DNA of 64,000 bases, taken from assembly GCA_021816865.1 (NCBI GenBank), contig JAKAWX010000004.1, forward strand, positions 62,001 through 126,000, written 5' to 3'. The translations under genes and the position numbers were made by a program. The notes below the pieces were generated by a model. It was not told where the DNA came from and ran no database searches. It saw nothing but the letters and a program-made list of their open reading frames with translations. This DNA comes from Thermoplasmata archaeon. GTDB lineage: Archaea; Thermoplasmatota; Thermoplasmata; Lutacidiplasmatales; UBA184. Positions 17,374-25,880 of the stretch are shown here, piece by piece; the first letter of the stretch is position 1, and every line of letters begins with the position of its first letter.

Positions 17374-17881
17374 GCGCCTTCCCGGCTCGCCCCGGCTCGG
17401 GGCGACACCGACCGCGATCTCGCGGCGCGCTCTGTCGAGCGCCCTCGCGAGCGCCCGTTCGGCCTACCCGAACGAGTTCGGCGGGGTGCTGCGCTCCGAC
17501 CCGCCCGGGGTGATCGGCGAACTCCTCCTCGTGCCCGGCACGACCGCCGGGCGCCGGCACGCGAACTTCCAGTTGTACATGCTGCACGCCGACCTTTCGG
17601 TCGTCGGCACGGTCCACTCCCACCCGTCCGGCGCCCTCCGCCCGTCGGACGCGGACCTGAGGCTGTTCCGCAACTGGGGCAGTCGCCACCTGATCCTCGG
17701 CGCGCCGTACGGCCCCGGGTCGTGGCGCGCGTACGACGGGAACGGACGCGAGACGACCCTCGAGGTCATTGAAGGTCCCGGGCCGCTCGACCCGGACGAG
17801 GCCCTTCCCGAGTACCGCCCCCGGGCCGTCCACCGGCCGGGGCCGCCCCGGCCCGAGGAGTTCCCCGACACCGAAGCGTGA
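17345..17881 (+). CDS. JAMM/MPN+ metalloprotease
   Basis: 178 residues. Complete JAMM zinc site: Glu44 in NEFGGVL, then HSHPSGALRPSDAD with His91, His93, Ser101 and Asp104 in the H-x-H-x7-S-x2-D spacing. Archaeal homologues such as HvJAMM1 remove ubiquitin-like SAMPs from conjugates or release sulfur carriers. The C-terminal 35 residues are Pro/Glu-rich and probably disordered. The overlap with nadK implies coexpression, though no functional link is known. Confidence 0.9.
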   Translation: MAPIFRPHRKRLPGSPRLGATPTAISRRALSSALASARSAYPNEFGGVLRSDPPGVIGELLLVPGTTAGRRHANFQLYMLHADLSVVGTVHSHPSGALRPSDADLRLFRNWGSRHLILGAPYGPGSWRAYDGNGRETTLEVIEGPGPLDPDEALPEYRPRAVHRPGPPRPEEFPDTEA

Positions 17882-17892
17882 GGGCGGACCGA

Positions 17893-19485
17893 CTACTCGC
17901 GCAGCGGGATCGTCGGTACCGGCAGGTGCTCGGGGGTCCGGTTCGGGTCCGCGATCGCGCGTCCCGGCCGCCCGGCGGGGCTCCAGAGCCCGTGCATCTT
18001 GGCGAGCAGCTCGAGGAAGGCGATGAACCCGCGGAACGAGCTTCTGTAGATCCCGGTGTGGCGACCCTCCCAGTCGAAGAAGTCGGCGAGCATTCGCTTC
18101 GATTGGCGGAGCCCGTGCGTGAGCGCCCGCTTGAGGAGTTCCTCCTGGAGGGGGCTCAGGCGGTCGCGGCTGAACCAGTCGCGCGACTTCAAGTGGCCGA
18201 GCGGGACGAAGAACATCGGCACGAGGAGGCCCTTGAAGTCCCACAGGTCGTCGATGAGGTCGATCGTGCGCGCGACGTCGTCCTCGGTCTCCTGGGGGAG
18301 GCCCACGATGAACGTGCACGCGGGATAGACGTGGTTATCGTTCATCAGACCCGCTGCCTGCACGACGAGCTCGGGCCACTGGGACGCTTTGAACGGGGCG
18401 ACCTTCCCCGGCATCGCCGCCGTGATCATCCGTGGGGAGCCGGTCTCGACGCCGACCTCTACGCCCCACCACGCCTGCTTCTCGTCGATGAGGACCTCGG
18501 CGCACTTCGGAAGGAGCTTCGGCTTGGTCATCAGCGAGGCGATCGCGACGTGGCTCCAGCCGACCTGCTCGTAGTGCCGCTTGGCGAGCCGGAGGAGGGG
18601 GAGAAGTTTCTCCTCGCGGGGCATCACGTTGGGGCTCCCGTAGAAGTAAACGTCGTCCGAGTGCAGGAGGCCCTTGCGGATTCCGATGCTCGCGTTGACC
18701 TTGAGCTCCTCCTCGATCTTCTCGAGGGGGTACCAACGCGTCGGGCGGGTCGTCACCGAACAGAACGAGCAGCCCCTGCAGCAGCCGCGGCCGATCTCGA
18801 TGAGCCCGTTCACGCTCGGGTAGCGGATCGACGAGATCTGCTCGACCTTCGGCGCCTCCTTCGCGGCGAGGACGACGTGGGGGGGAAGGAACTCGTCCTT
18901 GAGCGCCTTCGCTACGATCTCGCGGACGAAAACGTCGCTCTCGCCCTCGACGACCGAGTCGATCCCTCCGAACGAGTCGAGGAACTCCTGGATCCACGGG
19001 AGCTTCGCCCGGGTCGCCGGGGAGAGCTGCCACGCGCAGGGTCCTCCGGCGATGATCTTGAGGCCGCGCTTGCGGGCTTCCACCACCGCGGGTTGGGTGA
19101 GCATCCGTTTGAAATTGACCGAGTTGAGCGGCTCGCGGTGCATGACGCCGCCGAACGTCGAGCTCGGAGGGTTCAGGCCGAAGTAGTCGTGGCCCGAGAT
19201 CAGGAGCAGCTTAGCCTCGCCGGGCATGTAGCGGTCGAGGAAGCTCGGGTGGACGATCCGGGCGTCGAATCCCGCGTCCAGGAGGGAGGCTTCGATCTTG
19301 CGCATCCCGTACGGTGCCTGAAGCGGGAACCCGTTCTCGTCGGTCTTCATCGTGGGGAAGAAGAGCCGCTGGTAGACCGACTCCGGAAAGACGTAGGCCG
19401 GCGTGGTCGTGCCGAAGCCGAGGAACTCCTTCCCGTGGTGATTGCTCATCATCGTCCAGTCGCAGGTGATGACCACTTCCGGCAC
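17893..19485 (-). CDS. Radical SAM protein with B12-binding-like N-terminal domain
   Basis: 530 residues. The N-terminal 200 residues resemble the Rossmann-like cobalamin-binding region of class B enzymes; the radical SAM cluster is GRGCCRGCSFC with Cys in C-x3-C-x2-C spacing near residue 235, followed by TIM-barrel motifs (GVEVGVETGSPRM; TFIVGLPQETEDD). The class includes the archaeal GDGT ring synthases (GrsA/B) and many unassigned methylases or lipid enzymes; which it is cannot be told. Start is GTG at 19485 with a strong Shine-Dalgarno AAGGAGGT 4-5 nt upstream, unusual here. The closing residues (HLPVPTIPLRE) are not catalytic. Confidence 0.85.
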   Translation of the reverse strand: MPEVVITCDWTMMSNHHGKEFLGFGTTTPAYVFPESVYQRLFFPTMKTDENGFPLQAPYGMRKIEASLLDAGFDARIVHPSFLDRYMPGEAKLLLISGHDYFGLNPPSSTFGGVMHREPLNSVNFKRMLTQPAVVEARKRGLKIIAGGPCAWQLSPATRAKLPWIQEFLDSFGGIDSVVEGESDVFVREIVAKALKDEFLPPHVVLAAKEAPKVEQISSIRYPSVNGLIEIGRGCCRGCSFCSVTTRPTRWYPLEKIEEELKVNASIGIRKGLLHSDDVYFYGSPNVMPREEKLLPLLRLAKRHYEQVGWSHVAIASLMTKPKLLPKCAEVLIDEKQAWWGVEVGVETGSPRMITAAMPGKVAPFKASQWPELVVQAAGLMNDNHVYPACTFIVGLPQETEDDVARTIDLIDDLWDFKGLLVPMFFVPLGHLKSRDWFSRDRLSPLQEELLKRALTHGLRQSKRMLADFFDWEGRHTGIYRSSFRGFIAFLELLAKMHGLWSPAGRPGRAIADPNRTPEHLPVPTIPLRE

Positions 19486-19609
19486 AGAGACCTCCTTGAC
19501 TCGGGCGCGCGAGCCCGGGTCTCCACAGGGTGGGCCCTCTTATTGGTTGCGAAGCCGGCCTCGCGACGTCTTGCCGGGCGCGAAGACGTCCGGGCACCGC
19601 CCCGGGAGT

Positions 19610-19870
19610 TCAATCGAAGTCGGTCTCGTCGTCGTCGCGGGGGAGGACGCCATCGAGGGCGTCCGCCGACTCCTCGGTCGGCTCCTCCGCATCCCCGCTC
19701 GCCCGGAACGCGGGGTCGCGCTGGAGGAGGTGGATCCGGACGCAATCGCGATGGGCGGGGTTGCCGTTCCACGAGCTCGTCTCGGCCGGGAGGCCGAGCG
19801 GCTCCTTGCACAACGTGCAGATCTCGGGGGGGGCACTGATCCTGGATATGCGTCGGGGAGGGGCGTCCAT
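19610..19870 (-). CDS. Small zinc-binding protein (DUF2175-like)
   Basis: 86 residues. ICTLCKEPLG gives a Cys-x2-Cys pair and NPAHRDCVRIHL gives His-x2-Cys about 20 residues later, forming a treble-clef-like zinc site. The C-terminal 40 residues are acidic (EEPTEESADALDG; DDDETDFD). The arrangement matches small archaeal DUF2175-type proteins of unknown function. ATG at 19870. Confidence 0.6.
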   Translation of the reverse strand: MDAPPRRISRISAPPEICTLCKEPLGLPAETSSWNGNPAHRDCVRIHLLQRDPAFRASGDAEEPTEESADALDGVLPRDDDETDFD

Positions 19871-20012
19871 GACGAGCGCGACCCGGGAACGCCCCTCTAG
19901 TGCATTACCTTTCGGGGCGCGGGCGGACGCAACGGTCGTTCCGCGGGGCCGTCCGAGGGCCGACGGGCCGCCCCCCCAACGACCTTATTCGAAGCTCCCA
20001 TGCGCCGGGTCG

Positions 20013-20591
20013 ATGGAGCCGCTCCCCGAGGTCCGTCGCCGGCGCATCGCGCTCGGGATCTCGCTCGGCGAACTTGCTCGCGCGATCGGCCGGAGCGACG
20101 CGACGCTCTCGCGGATCGAGCGGGGGCAGATCCGACCATCGTACGACCTCGTCCAGCGAATCTTCTCCTACCTTGAGGCGCAGGAAGGGCTCGCGACCCC
20201 CAAGCTGACCGTCGCCGACCTGATGAGTCGGTCGCTGACGACGGTCGAATCGTCGGCCAGCCTCGCGACCGCCGCTCAGCGGATGGAGGCGGGCGGGTTC
20301 TCCCAACTGCCGGTCGTCGACGACGGCCGGGTCGTTGGGTCACTGTCGGAGGGAGCGCTCCTCCGCGCGCTCGCTCAGCCCGACGCACGACGCCTCAGGG
20401 TGCGCGACGTGCTCGAGACCGCGTACCCTGTGGTCGACGAGGGGTTCCGAGCCGACCTCCTTCCCCCGCTTCTGGGCCGCTACCCCGCGGTGCTCGTGGC
20501 GCACCGGGGCGAGCTGCGCGGTATCGTGACCAAATCCGATCTGATCCGCGGCCTGCGCGGCACCTCGCTGCGCCGGCCGAGCGCGTCCTAG
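20013..20591 (+). CDS. XRE-type HTH regulator fused to a CBS pair
   Basis: 192 residues. Residues 1-55 are a helix-turn-helix (RRRRIALGISLGELARAIGR; SDATLSRIERGQIRP); residues 65-185 are two CBS motifs (VADLMSRSLTTVESSASL; VRDVLETAYPVVDEG) ending GIVTKSDLIRGL. This is the widespread archaeal HTH-CBS family, taken to sense adenine nucleotides and regulate transcription. TATA-like cttattcg (19984-19991) is 26 nt before the ATG, implying a leaderless mRNA. Tail-to-tail 4-nt overlap with the P1 peptidase gene. Confidence 0.88.
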   Translation: MEPLPEVRRRRIALGISLGELARAIGRSDATLSRIERGQIRPSYDLVQRIFSYLEAQEGLATPKLTVADLMSRSLTTVESSASLATAAQRMEAGGFSQLPVVDDGRVVGSLSEGALLRALAQPDARRLRVRDVLETAYPVVDEGFRADLLPPLLGRYPAVLVAHRGELRGIVTKSDLIRGLRGTSLRRPSAS

Positions 20592-21556
20592 GGCCCGTCG
20601 GGCGCAGCGGCCACGGCGACGAGCACCGCGTCGACCGCGAGCTCGGCGGCGCGCGCTCCGAGCCGGTCGGCCGTTTCCCCCGGGCGCAAACCGGGCGGGG
20701 GGTCGCTCGCGGCACCGGTCGAGACTGCGAACAGGACATCCCCGTCCACCGAGCTGTGGAAGGGGGCGATCGCCGCGGCGAGCCCGGTCTGGACCATGGC
20801 GGCGACCCGGGCAAGATTGGGCCGGTCGACGGCGAGGTCGGTCGCGACGAGCGAGAGCGTCGTGCCGGCCGTGCGGTCGACCCCCAAGGCCCGCGCGTGC
20901 GGCGGAACGACCGTCCCTTTCGGTCCCCGGGCCCCCGCCACCCATGTGCCCGTCGCCGGGTCGCGGACCGCCCCGACCGAGTTGACCGCGACGAGGACGC
21001 CGACCCGCCCTCGGCCGAAGCGGCTCGCGGCGGCCCCCAGGCCCCCGCGCATCGCACGGTGCCGTCCCAGGTACTTCCCAACCGTGGCCCCGGCACCCGC
21101 GCCGACCCGGCCGATCGTCACCGGCCCCCGGCGCGCCCGACGGGCCGCCTCGTAGCCGAGGGAAAGGTAGTCGGGGATCGGACCGAGGACCGTCGGGAGA
21201 TCGAAGAGCGCCGCGCCGGATATCGGAACCACCATGTTCGGGTTGCGGAACGCCCGGTGGCCTCCGCCGGTCTCAAGAATGCGGGTCCGGACGCCGCGCG
21301 CGGCGTCGAGGCCGTAGAGGCTCCCGCCGGCAAAGAAGACCGCCCACCGACGACCGAACGTCGCATCGAGCGCGAGCGAGGCCGTGTCGTAGGTAGCGCT
21401 CGCGCCGCCGCGCACGTCCACGACCGTTGGGGCCGGCGCGTCAAACAGGACGACCGTGACCCCGCTCGTCCGCGTGGGGGTCTCGGCCTGCCCGACGCGC
21501 AGACCGCGGATCGAACCGAAGTCGAGGGAACCGCGCGGCACGTCCGGGGGAGCCAC
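20588..21556 (-). CDS. P1 family peptidase (DmpA/beta-aminopeptidase-like, S58)
   Basis: 322 residues. Family pattern: GLRVGQAE and GVTVVLFDAPAPTVVDVRGG at the N terminus, a glycine-rich central core (GRVGAGAGATVGKYLG), and VLVAVNSVGAVRDP, where the Ser is the likely autocleavage nucleophile. Such enzymes self-cleave and release N-terminal residues from peptides or amides. The start is uncertain: GTG at 21556 (VAPPDVPRG) is the most upstream candidate downstream of the TATA-like element at 21599-21605. Confidence 0.85.
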   Translation of the reverse strand: MAPPDVPRGSLDFGSIRGLRVGQAETPTRTSGVTVVLFDAPAPTVVDVRGGASATYDTASLALDATFGRRWAVFFAGGSLYGLDAARGVRTRILETGGGHRAFRNPNMVVPISGAALFDLPTVLGPIPDYLSLGYEAARRARRGPVTIGRVGAGAGATVGKYLGRHRAMRGGLGAAASRFGRGRVGVLVAVNSVGAVRDPATGTWVAGARGPKGTVVPPHARALGVDRTAGTTLSLVATDLAVDRPNLARVAAMVQTGLAAAIAPFHSSVDGDVLFAVSTGAASDPPPGLRPGETADRLGARAAELAVDAVLVAVAAAPDGP

Positions 21557-21598
21557 CCTCCGCAGAAAATGCTGACGAGGCGCCCCCAGGACCTGGGC

Positions 21599-21605
21599 TT
21601 TTATG
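21599..21605. promoter_or_regulatory. TATA-like element between the P1 peptidase and the HExxH gene
   Basis: ttttatg, centred 29 nt before the ATG at 21631 on the plus strand. Read on the minus strand (CATAAAA) it could also serve the peptidase gene at about 46 nt. Confidence 0.4.
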
Positions 21606-21630
21606 CGGCCCTCAGTTATCGGTTCCGCCA

Positions 21631-22212
21631 ATGGCCCCGGCCGCGAAGAGAACCCCCGAGGAGAACGGGGCCCCCACCGGCTTTCACATCCGGCGCGACC
21701 TGCCGGTCGGCCGACATCCGCTGCTCGCGGCGTTCCCCGGGCTCGACCGAATGCCCGCCGCCGAACGCCTCGTCGCCGACCCCGCGGCGCGGACGAAGCT
21801 GTTCGACGAGACGTGCGTTCAGCTCGTCGACCAGGACCTTTGGATGTACGTCGCCCCCTTTGAGACGCCGAAGTCGGCACGACGCGAGTGGCGGCCGATC
21901 ACTTCGCCGGGCAGCGACTGCATCGTGATCGGCGAGAAACATCTGCGCGAAAGCCCGGGGCTGATGCTCTTCATGGACATCTTCCACGAGCTGTGCCACC
22001 TCGTCCAGCGAGCGGGGGGCGCGGACCTTTGGCCGCCCGGGGTCAGCTACGTCAAGCGATGGACCGAAGTCGAGGCATACCGGTTCGTCGTCGAGGAGGC
22101 CCGACGATTTCGGGTCTCGGACGACTTCCTGCGCGAGTACCTTCGGGTCGAGTGGATCAGCGAAGACGAGCACCTCGAGCTGCTGAGCGAGCTCAAGGTC
22201 CCCGCGGGCTAG
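21631..22212 (+). CDS. Putative zinc metallopeptidase, HExxH type
   Basis: 193 residues. FHELCHLVQRAGG supplies HExxH near residue 117, and EVEAYRFVVEEARRF about 30 residues later offers a glutamate third ligand, as in gluzincins and ImmA/IrrE-like proteins. No signal peptide. No clear family name; a cytoplasmic protease or deaminase-like role cannot be separated from sequence. Confidence 0.65.
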   Translation: MAPAAKRTPEENGAPTGFHIRRDLPVGRHPLLAAFPGLDRMPAAERLVADPAARTKLFDETCVQLVDQDLWMYVAPFETPKSARREWRPITSPGSDCIVIGEKHLRESPGLMLFMDIFHELCHLVQRAGGADLWPPGVSYVKRWTEVEAYRFVVEEARRFRVSDDFLREYLRVEWISEDEHLELLSELKVPAG

Positions 22213-22329
22213 CGGCCGCCCTCGGGCGGCGCTGTCGACGAGCCCGGCGACGAGCGACGCCTTGCGTCACGAACCGATGCTTTATCGTCCCGACTCCGGC
22301 TTTCGACGACCTACCGGGGTCGGGAGAGC

Positions 22330-23745
22330 GTGTCGATCGACATCAAGGCCCGCTCGGTGGTCCGCCCGTCCTCGAGCGACCTCTGGTTCCTCGCCTACCT
22401 TCCGCTCGCGATCTCCGACGGAATCGCGACACCGCTCATCCCCCTCCTTGCCCTTCAGCACTTCGGAGCGAGCGCCTTCGCGGTCACGATCATCATCGCC
22501 GCGAGCGCGATGAGCCAGGTCCCGTTCACGATCCTCTGGGGGAACCTCTCCGACCGGATCGCCCATCGCAAGTTCTTCCTCGTCGGGTCGTTCCTCGCGA
22601 CCGGCGCCAGCATCATCCTCATCGCTCTGGCGCACGACCTCCTAACGTACTTCTGGCTCAACGTCGCCGAGGGCCTCGCGTCCGCCGCGAGCGCGCCGAT
22701 CGGCACGATGCTCCTCCTCGAGACCCGCCATAAGCGCTGGTGGCCGCAGGACATCGGCTTCTTCGGCCTCATCTCGGGGCTGGGGACGACGATCGGTCTG
22801 CTCGCGGGGTTCCTCTGGCTGTTCGTGATCGGCTTCAACCAGCCCGCGATCCAGGTGATGACCGGCCTCCTGATCCTCTCGGGAGTCCTCGCGCTCGTCT
22901 CCGCGGGGATCGCGTGGGCGTGGATCGAGGAACCGGCGAGCCGCGTCGACCGACGGTCGGTCGCTGACCTCGTCCACCTGCACCGGGGCGTCGTCGAGCG
23001 GATCCGTCATTACCGCTCCCGCATCGTCGGGATCATCGACCTCACCCGGCCGGGGACGGACCGCTTGCCGGGCCGCGAGTACCTCTTCCTGGTCGCGCTC
23101 GGCGTGATGAGCGTCGGGTTCGACATCTTCTACGGACCGTTCCCCGTCTTCCTCTGGCAATTCGCCCACTTCACCGACGCAGGGGTGTTCGTCGTGTATC
23201 TGGGCAGCGCCGCCGCCTCGACGGCGCTCTTCTTTCATTCGGGCAAGGCGGTCGATCGCCACTCTCCGAAGACCGTCTTCCTCGAATCGCTCGGCGGGCG
23301 GGTCGTCCTCGTGCTCCTCTTCCTCTGGGGACCGGTCTACGCCCTCCTCGGTCTCGGCAGTCCCGAGCTCCTCGGCTGGCTGACGGCCCTGAACGCGCTC
23401 CTCGGGGTCACGTGGGCGTTCATCAGCACCGCCAGCACCCTCTTCCTCGTGCGGCTGGTCGGCCGGCAGGCCCGGGGACGCGCGCTCGGCCTCTACAACG
23501 CGTTCGCCGGGGCGGGCGGCCTTCTCGGGACGCTCGTCGGCGGCTGGATGTACGCCACCTACGGCGTCCATTTCGCCTACACGGTCGCCGCGGTCACGGT
23601 CGTTTTCGGGGCCACGCTCCTGTTCCCGATCCCGTACCACCTCTTCCAGCTCCCCCACCATGCCGCCCGTCGCCACCACCTGGTGCGGAGCACCCGCGCG
23701 ACGGTGCCGCCGCCCCCTGCCCCGTCCCGCCGGGGCCCCTCGTGA
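22330..23745 (+). CDS. MFS transporter
   Basis: 471 residues, about 12 hydrophobic helices, with the loop motif WGNLSDRIAHRKFF after helix 2 and GRALGLYNAFAGAGG late in the protein, both typical of MFS permeases. A long central loop (about residues 205-250, with HLHRGVVERIRHYRSR) splits the two halves. Substrate unknown. GTG at 22330; TATA-like ctttatcg (about 22279-22286) lies upstream with a short leader. Confidence 0.85.
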   Translation: MSIDIKARSVVRPSSSDLWFLAYLPLAISDGIATPLIPLLALQHFGASAFAVTIIIAASAMSQVPFTILWGNLSDRIAHRKFFLVGSFLATGASIILIALAHDLLTYFWLNVAEGLASAASAPIGTMLLLETRHKRWWPQDIGFFGLISGLGTTIGLLAGFLWLFVIGFNQPAIQVMTGLLILSGVLALVSAGIAWAWIEEPASRVDRRSVADLVHLHRGVVERIRHYRSRIVGIIDLTRPGTDRLPGREYLFLVALGVMSVGFDIFYGPFPVFLWQFAHFTDAGVFVVYLGSAAASTALFFHSGKAVDRHSPKTVFLESLGGRVVLVLLFLWGPVYALLGLGSPELLGWLTALNALLGVTWAFISTASTLFLVRLVGRQARGRALGLYNAFAGAGGLLGTLVGGWMYATYGVHFAYTVAAVTVVFGATLLFPIPYHLFQLPHHAARRHHLVRSTRATVPPPPAPSRRGPS

Positions 23746-23889
23746 CCCGGCCGTATCCGATCCGGAGGCCGGAGCACGCGACCTCGACGATCGGGCGATC
23801 CGGGCCCGCTTCCTGGACCGAGGGGGGGTCCGGTCCGGGCCGGTGACGCTCGCGAGGGTGCGTCGAGGACCGCCCCGGGGCAATCAGGG

Positions 23890-24018
23890 TTTAAAGAGCG
23901 GTCGACTGATCGGGCGATGCGGCCGCGCGGTCCCGTGAGATCCGGCGCTCCCGACCGACCGGCCGGAGCCGGGCCGACCCGTCGTGCGAGGCCGGAACCC
24001 CCGGTCCCCGCGGGGTAG
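23890..24018 (+). promoter_or_regulatory. Promoter plus possible leader mini-gene ahead of an MFS gene
   Basis: tttaaa at 23890-23895 is a good TATA element. A start codon ATG at 23917 lies 24 nt after it and opens a 33-codon frame ending in TAG at 24016-24018, only 4 nt before the GTG of the MFS gene. This looks like a leaderless leader peptide whose translation could couple to the transporter. Coding of the mini-frame is not otherwise supported. Confidence 0.35.
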
Positions 24019-24022
24019 GGCC

Positions 24023-25300
24023 GTGCCCAACGCCGGATACCGGTTCAGCGCCTTACGACTCGACCGGCGGGTCTACGTGCTCGGCAGCGCGGGCCTCGTC
24101 CGGAACATCGGCCGAAGCGCGACCTTCGTCTTCCTTCCGCTCGTCTTCGCCGACGTCTACCACCTGTCCTATCTCGTGATCGGCCTCCTTGTGGTGGCGA
24201 TCGTCCCGTTGAGCACCTTCAGCTTCCTCGCCGGGGGGTACCTCTCGGACCGGTACGGGCGCCGTCCGTTCGCGGTCTTCCCGAGCTTCGTGAGCGCCGT
24301 CGCGATGCTCCTTCTCTGGGCGTGGCTCGACCGCGGGGTTCCGGTCGTGATGGCCCTGTGGGCGGTGAACGCGATCACGAACGGGCTCTCTCGTCCCGTC
24401 CAGAGCGCGATGATCGGCGACGTCACCACGCCCGACCTCGCGGTCACCGCGTTCGGGGTCCAGCGGGTCTTTACGAACGTCGGGTTCGCGATCTCTCCGG
24501 CGATTGGCGGATTCCTCGCGGCGTACTCGGGGTTGCCGACGCTCTTCCTCTTCGCCGCGATCACTTCCGCGGTCGAGGGGGGCGTCCTCCTCCTGCTTCT
24601 CCGCGAGACGCACCCGGGGGGTCCGCCCTCGACCCAGCAGGCGTTCGCCCGGCTCTCCGAACCCTTCCGCGACCGGTCGTTCGCGGCCCTCCTGCTAGCG
24701 CTGGTCGGACTCGCGGTCCTGATGAACCAATTCGGAACCCCGCTCGCTCTCTATCTCGGCTCGGTCCGCGCGATCCCGTTCTCCGAGTTCGGACTTATCT
24801 ACGCGCTCAACGGCACTCTCGTTGTGCTGTTGCAACTGCCGATCTCCCGGCTGGTCGAGCGCCGACACCTCTACCTCGCCTGGATGGCGGCCGGGAGTCT
24901 CGCGTACGGTGCGGCGTTCCTCGTGTTCGACGTGGCGTCCGGCTTCCCGCTCTTCCTGCTCGCGATGGCGGTCCTCACCATCGGCGAAGACATCGTGAGC
25001 CCGACCGAGCAATCGCTCGTGGCCCGGTTCTCGGGTCCCGAGAAGCGCGGGAGCTACTTTGGCGCCTACAACGCGGGCACCAATATCGCCCGGGTGGTCG
25101 GTCCGCTCGTGGGGACGCTGCTGCTCGGTATCGGGGCGTTCGGTCCGACCGCGCTCTGGGTGGGGATGTTCGGTCTGTCGATCGTCGTCGCCTTCGCCTT
25201 CCTCGGGCTGCGGACCGACCTCACGAGACGCCTCCCGGCGGCCCGCGAAGCCCCCGGCCCACCCCTTCAGCCCGAGCTCGCGCTCCCCGGTCGGGAGTGA
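24023..25300 (+). CDS. MFS transporter
   Basis: 425 residues from GTG at 24023. Helix 2-3 loop GGYLSDRYGRRPFAVFPS is the canonical MFS motif A; VARFSGPEKRGSYFGAYNAG near residue 340 is the second-half equivalent. Resembles drug- or sugar-type permeases; substrate unknown. An in-frame GTG at 23984 would add an Arg/Pro-rich 13 residues and is disfavoured. Confidence 0.85.
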   Translation: MPNAGYRFSALRLDRRVYVLGSAGLVRNIGRSATFVFLPLVFADVYHLSYLVIGLLVVAIVPLSTFSFLAGGYLSDRYGRRPFAVFPSFVSAVAMLLLWAWLDRGVPVVMALWAVNAITNGLSRPVQSAMIGDVTTPDLAVTAFGVQRVFTNVGFAISPAIGGFLAAYSGLPTLFLFAAITSAVEGGVLLLLLRETHPGGPPSTQQAFARLSEPFRDRSFAALLLALVGLAVLMNQFGTPLALYLGSVRAIPFSEFGLIYALNGTLVVLLQLPISRLVERRHLYLAWMAAGSLAYGAAFLVFDVASGFPLFLLAMAVLTIGEDIVSPTEQSLVARFSGPEKRGSYFGAYNAGTNIARVVGPLVGTLLLGIGAFGPTALWVGMFGLSIVVAFAFLGLRTDLTRRLPAAREAPGPPLQPELALPGRE

Positions 25301-25347
25301 GCGTCGGGCCCCCCGGCGAGGTGGGGCCGCCCCCCCCGCGACCCGGC

Positions 25348-25824
25348 TCAACCGAACATCTCCCACGTCAACGTGCGGATCACGTACCCGAGCGCGAGGT
25401 TCGCGAGGAACGTCTCGAGGTCCGGCGGGTAGTCCCGGATCGAGCACGAGCGGAAACCGAGACGACCGACGGCCACCGGCTGATTCCCGTGCATCACGAC
25501 GAACCGGCCGGTCAGCCGCTCGTTGATCGTGTAGCGGGTTCCCCCGTACTCGATCGTCATCGGGCCGAACGCCGTCGAGCGCGTCTTCCAGCTGTCCTCG
25601 CCCGATTGGATCCGGATCTCGTCGGTCTTCGGGCGGTACGAGACCGTCGAGTGAACGACGTCCGGCTCTGACGAGCGGACCGCGACGTACTCGGTCGAGA
25701 AGAGCGCGGCGATCCGTCGGCCGAGGCCCGGCTCACCCGACTCGACCGGACGGCAGGTCCAGGTCTCCTTCGAGACCTCGATCTCGATCAGGTTCTTCAG
25801 CACCCGAGCGGTCGCTTGGATCAT
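25348..25824 (-). CDS. Conserved-looking hypothetical protein
   Basis: 158 residues of alternating beta-strand-like segments (TIEYGGTRYTINERLTGRFV; VAVGRLGFRSCSIRDYP). Soluble, no signal peptide. The fold impression is an all-beta barrel such as LURP-one/tubby-like, but this is weak. It shares a bidirectional TATA region (25853-25859) with truD; the ATG at 25824 is 32 nt from its centre. Confidence 0.6.
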   Translation of the reverse strand: MIQATARVLKNLIEIEVSKETWTCRPVESGEPGLGRRIAALFSTEYVAVRSSEPDVVHSTVSYRPKTDEIRIQSGEDSWKTRSTAFGPMTIEYGGTRYTINERLTGRFVVMHGNQPVAVGRLGFRSCSIRDYPPDLETFLANLALGYVIRTLTWEMFG

Positions 25825-25852
25825 CGGCTCCGGCGCCCATCCTCGGCTGACC

Positions 25853-25859
25853 TAATAAT
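25853..25859. promoter_or_regulatory. Bidirectional TATA element between the hypothetical gene and truD
   Basis: taataat, near-palindromic, centred 25 nt before the truD GTG (25881, plus) and 32 nt before the ATG at 25824 (minus). One element appears to serve two divergent genes. Confidence 0.5.
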
Positions 25860-25880
25860 GTGGGGTCGGCTCCGACGCCC

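Noticed and set aside
17878-19839. A 653-codon plus-strand frame over the radical SAM gene
   Set aside because: Antisense noise. The opposite strand carries clear C-x3-C-x2-C and glycine motifs.
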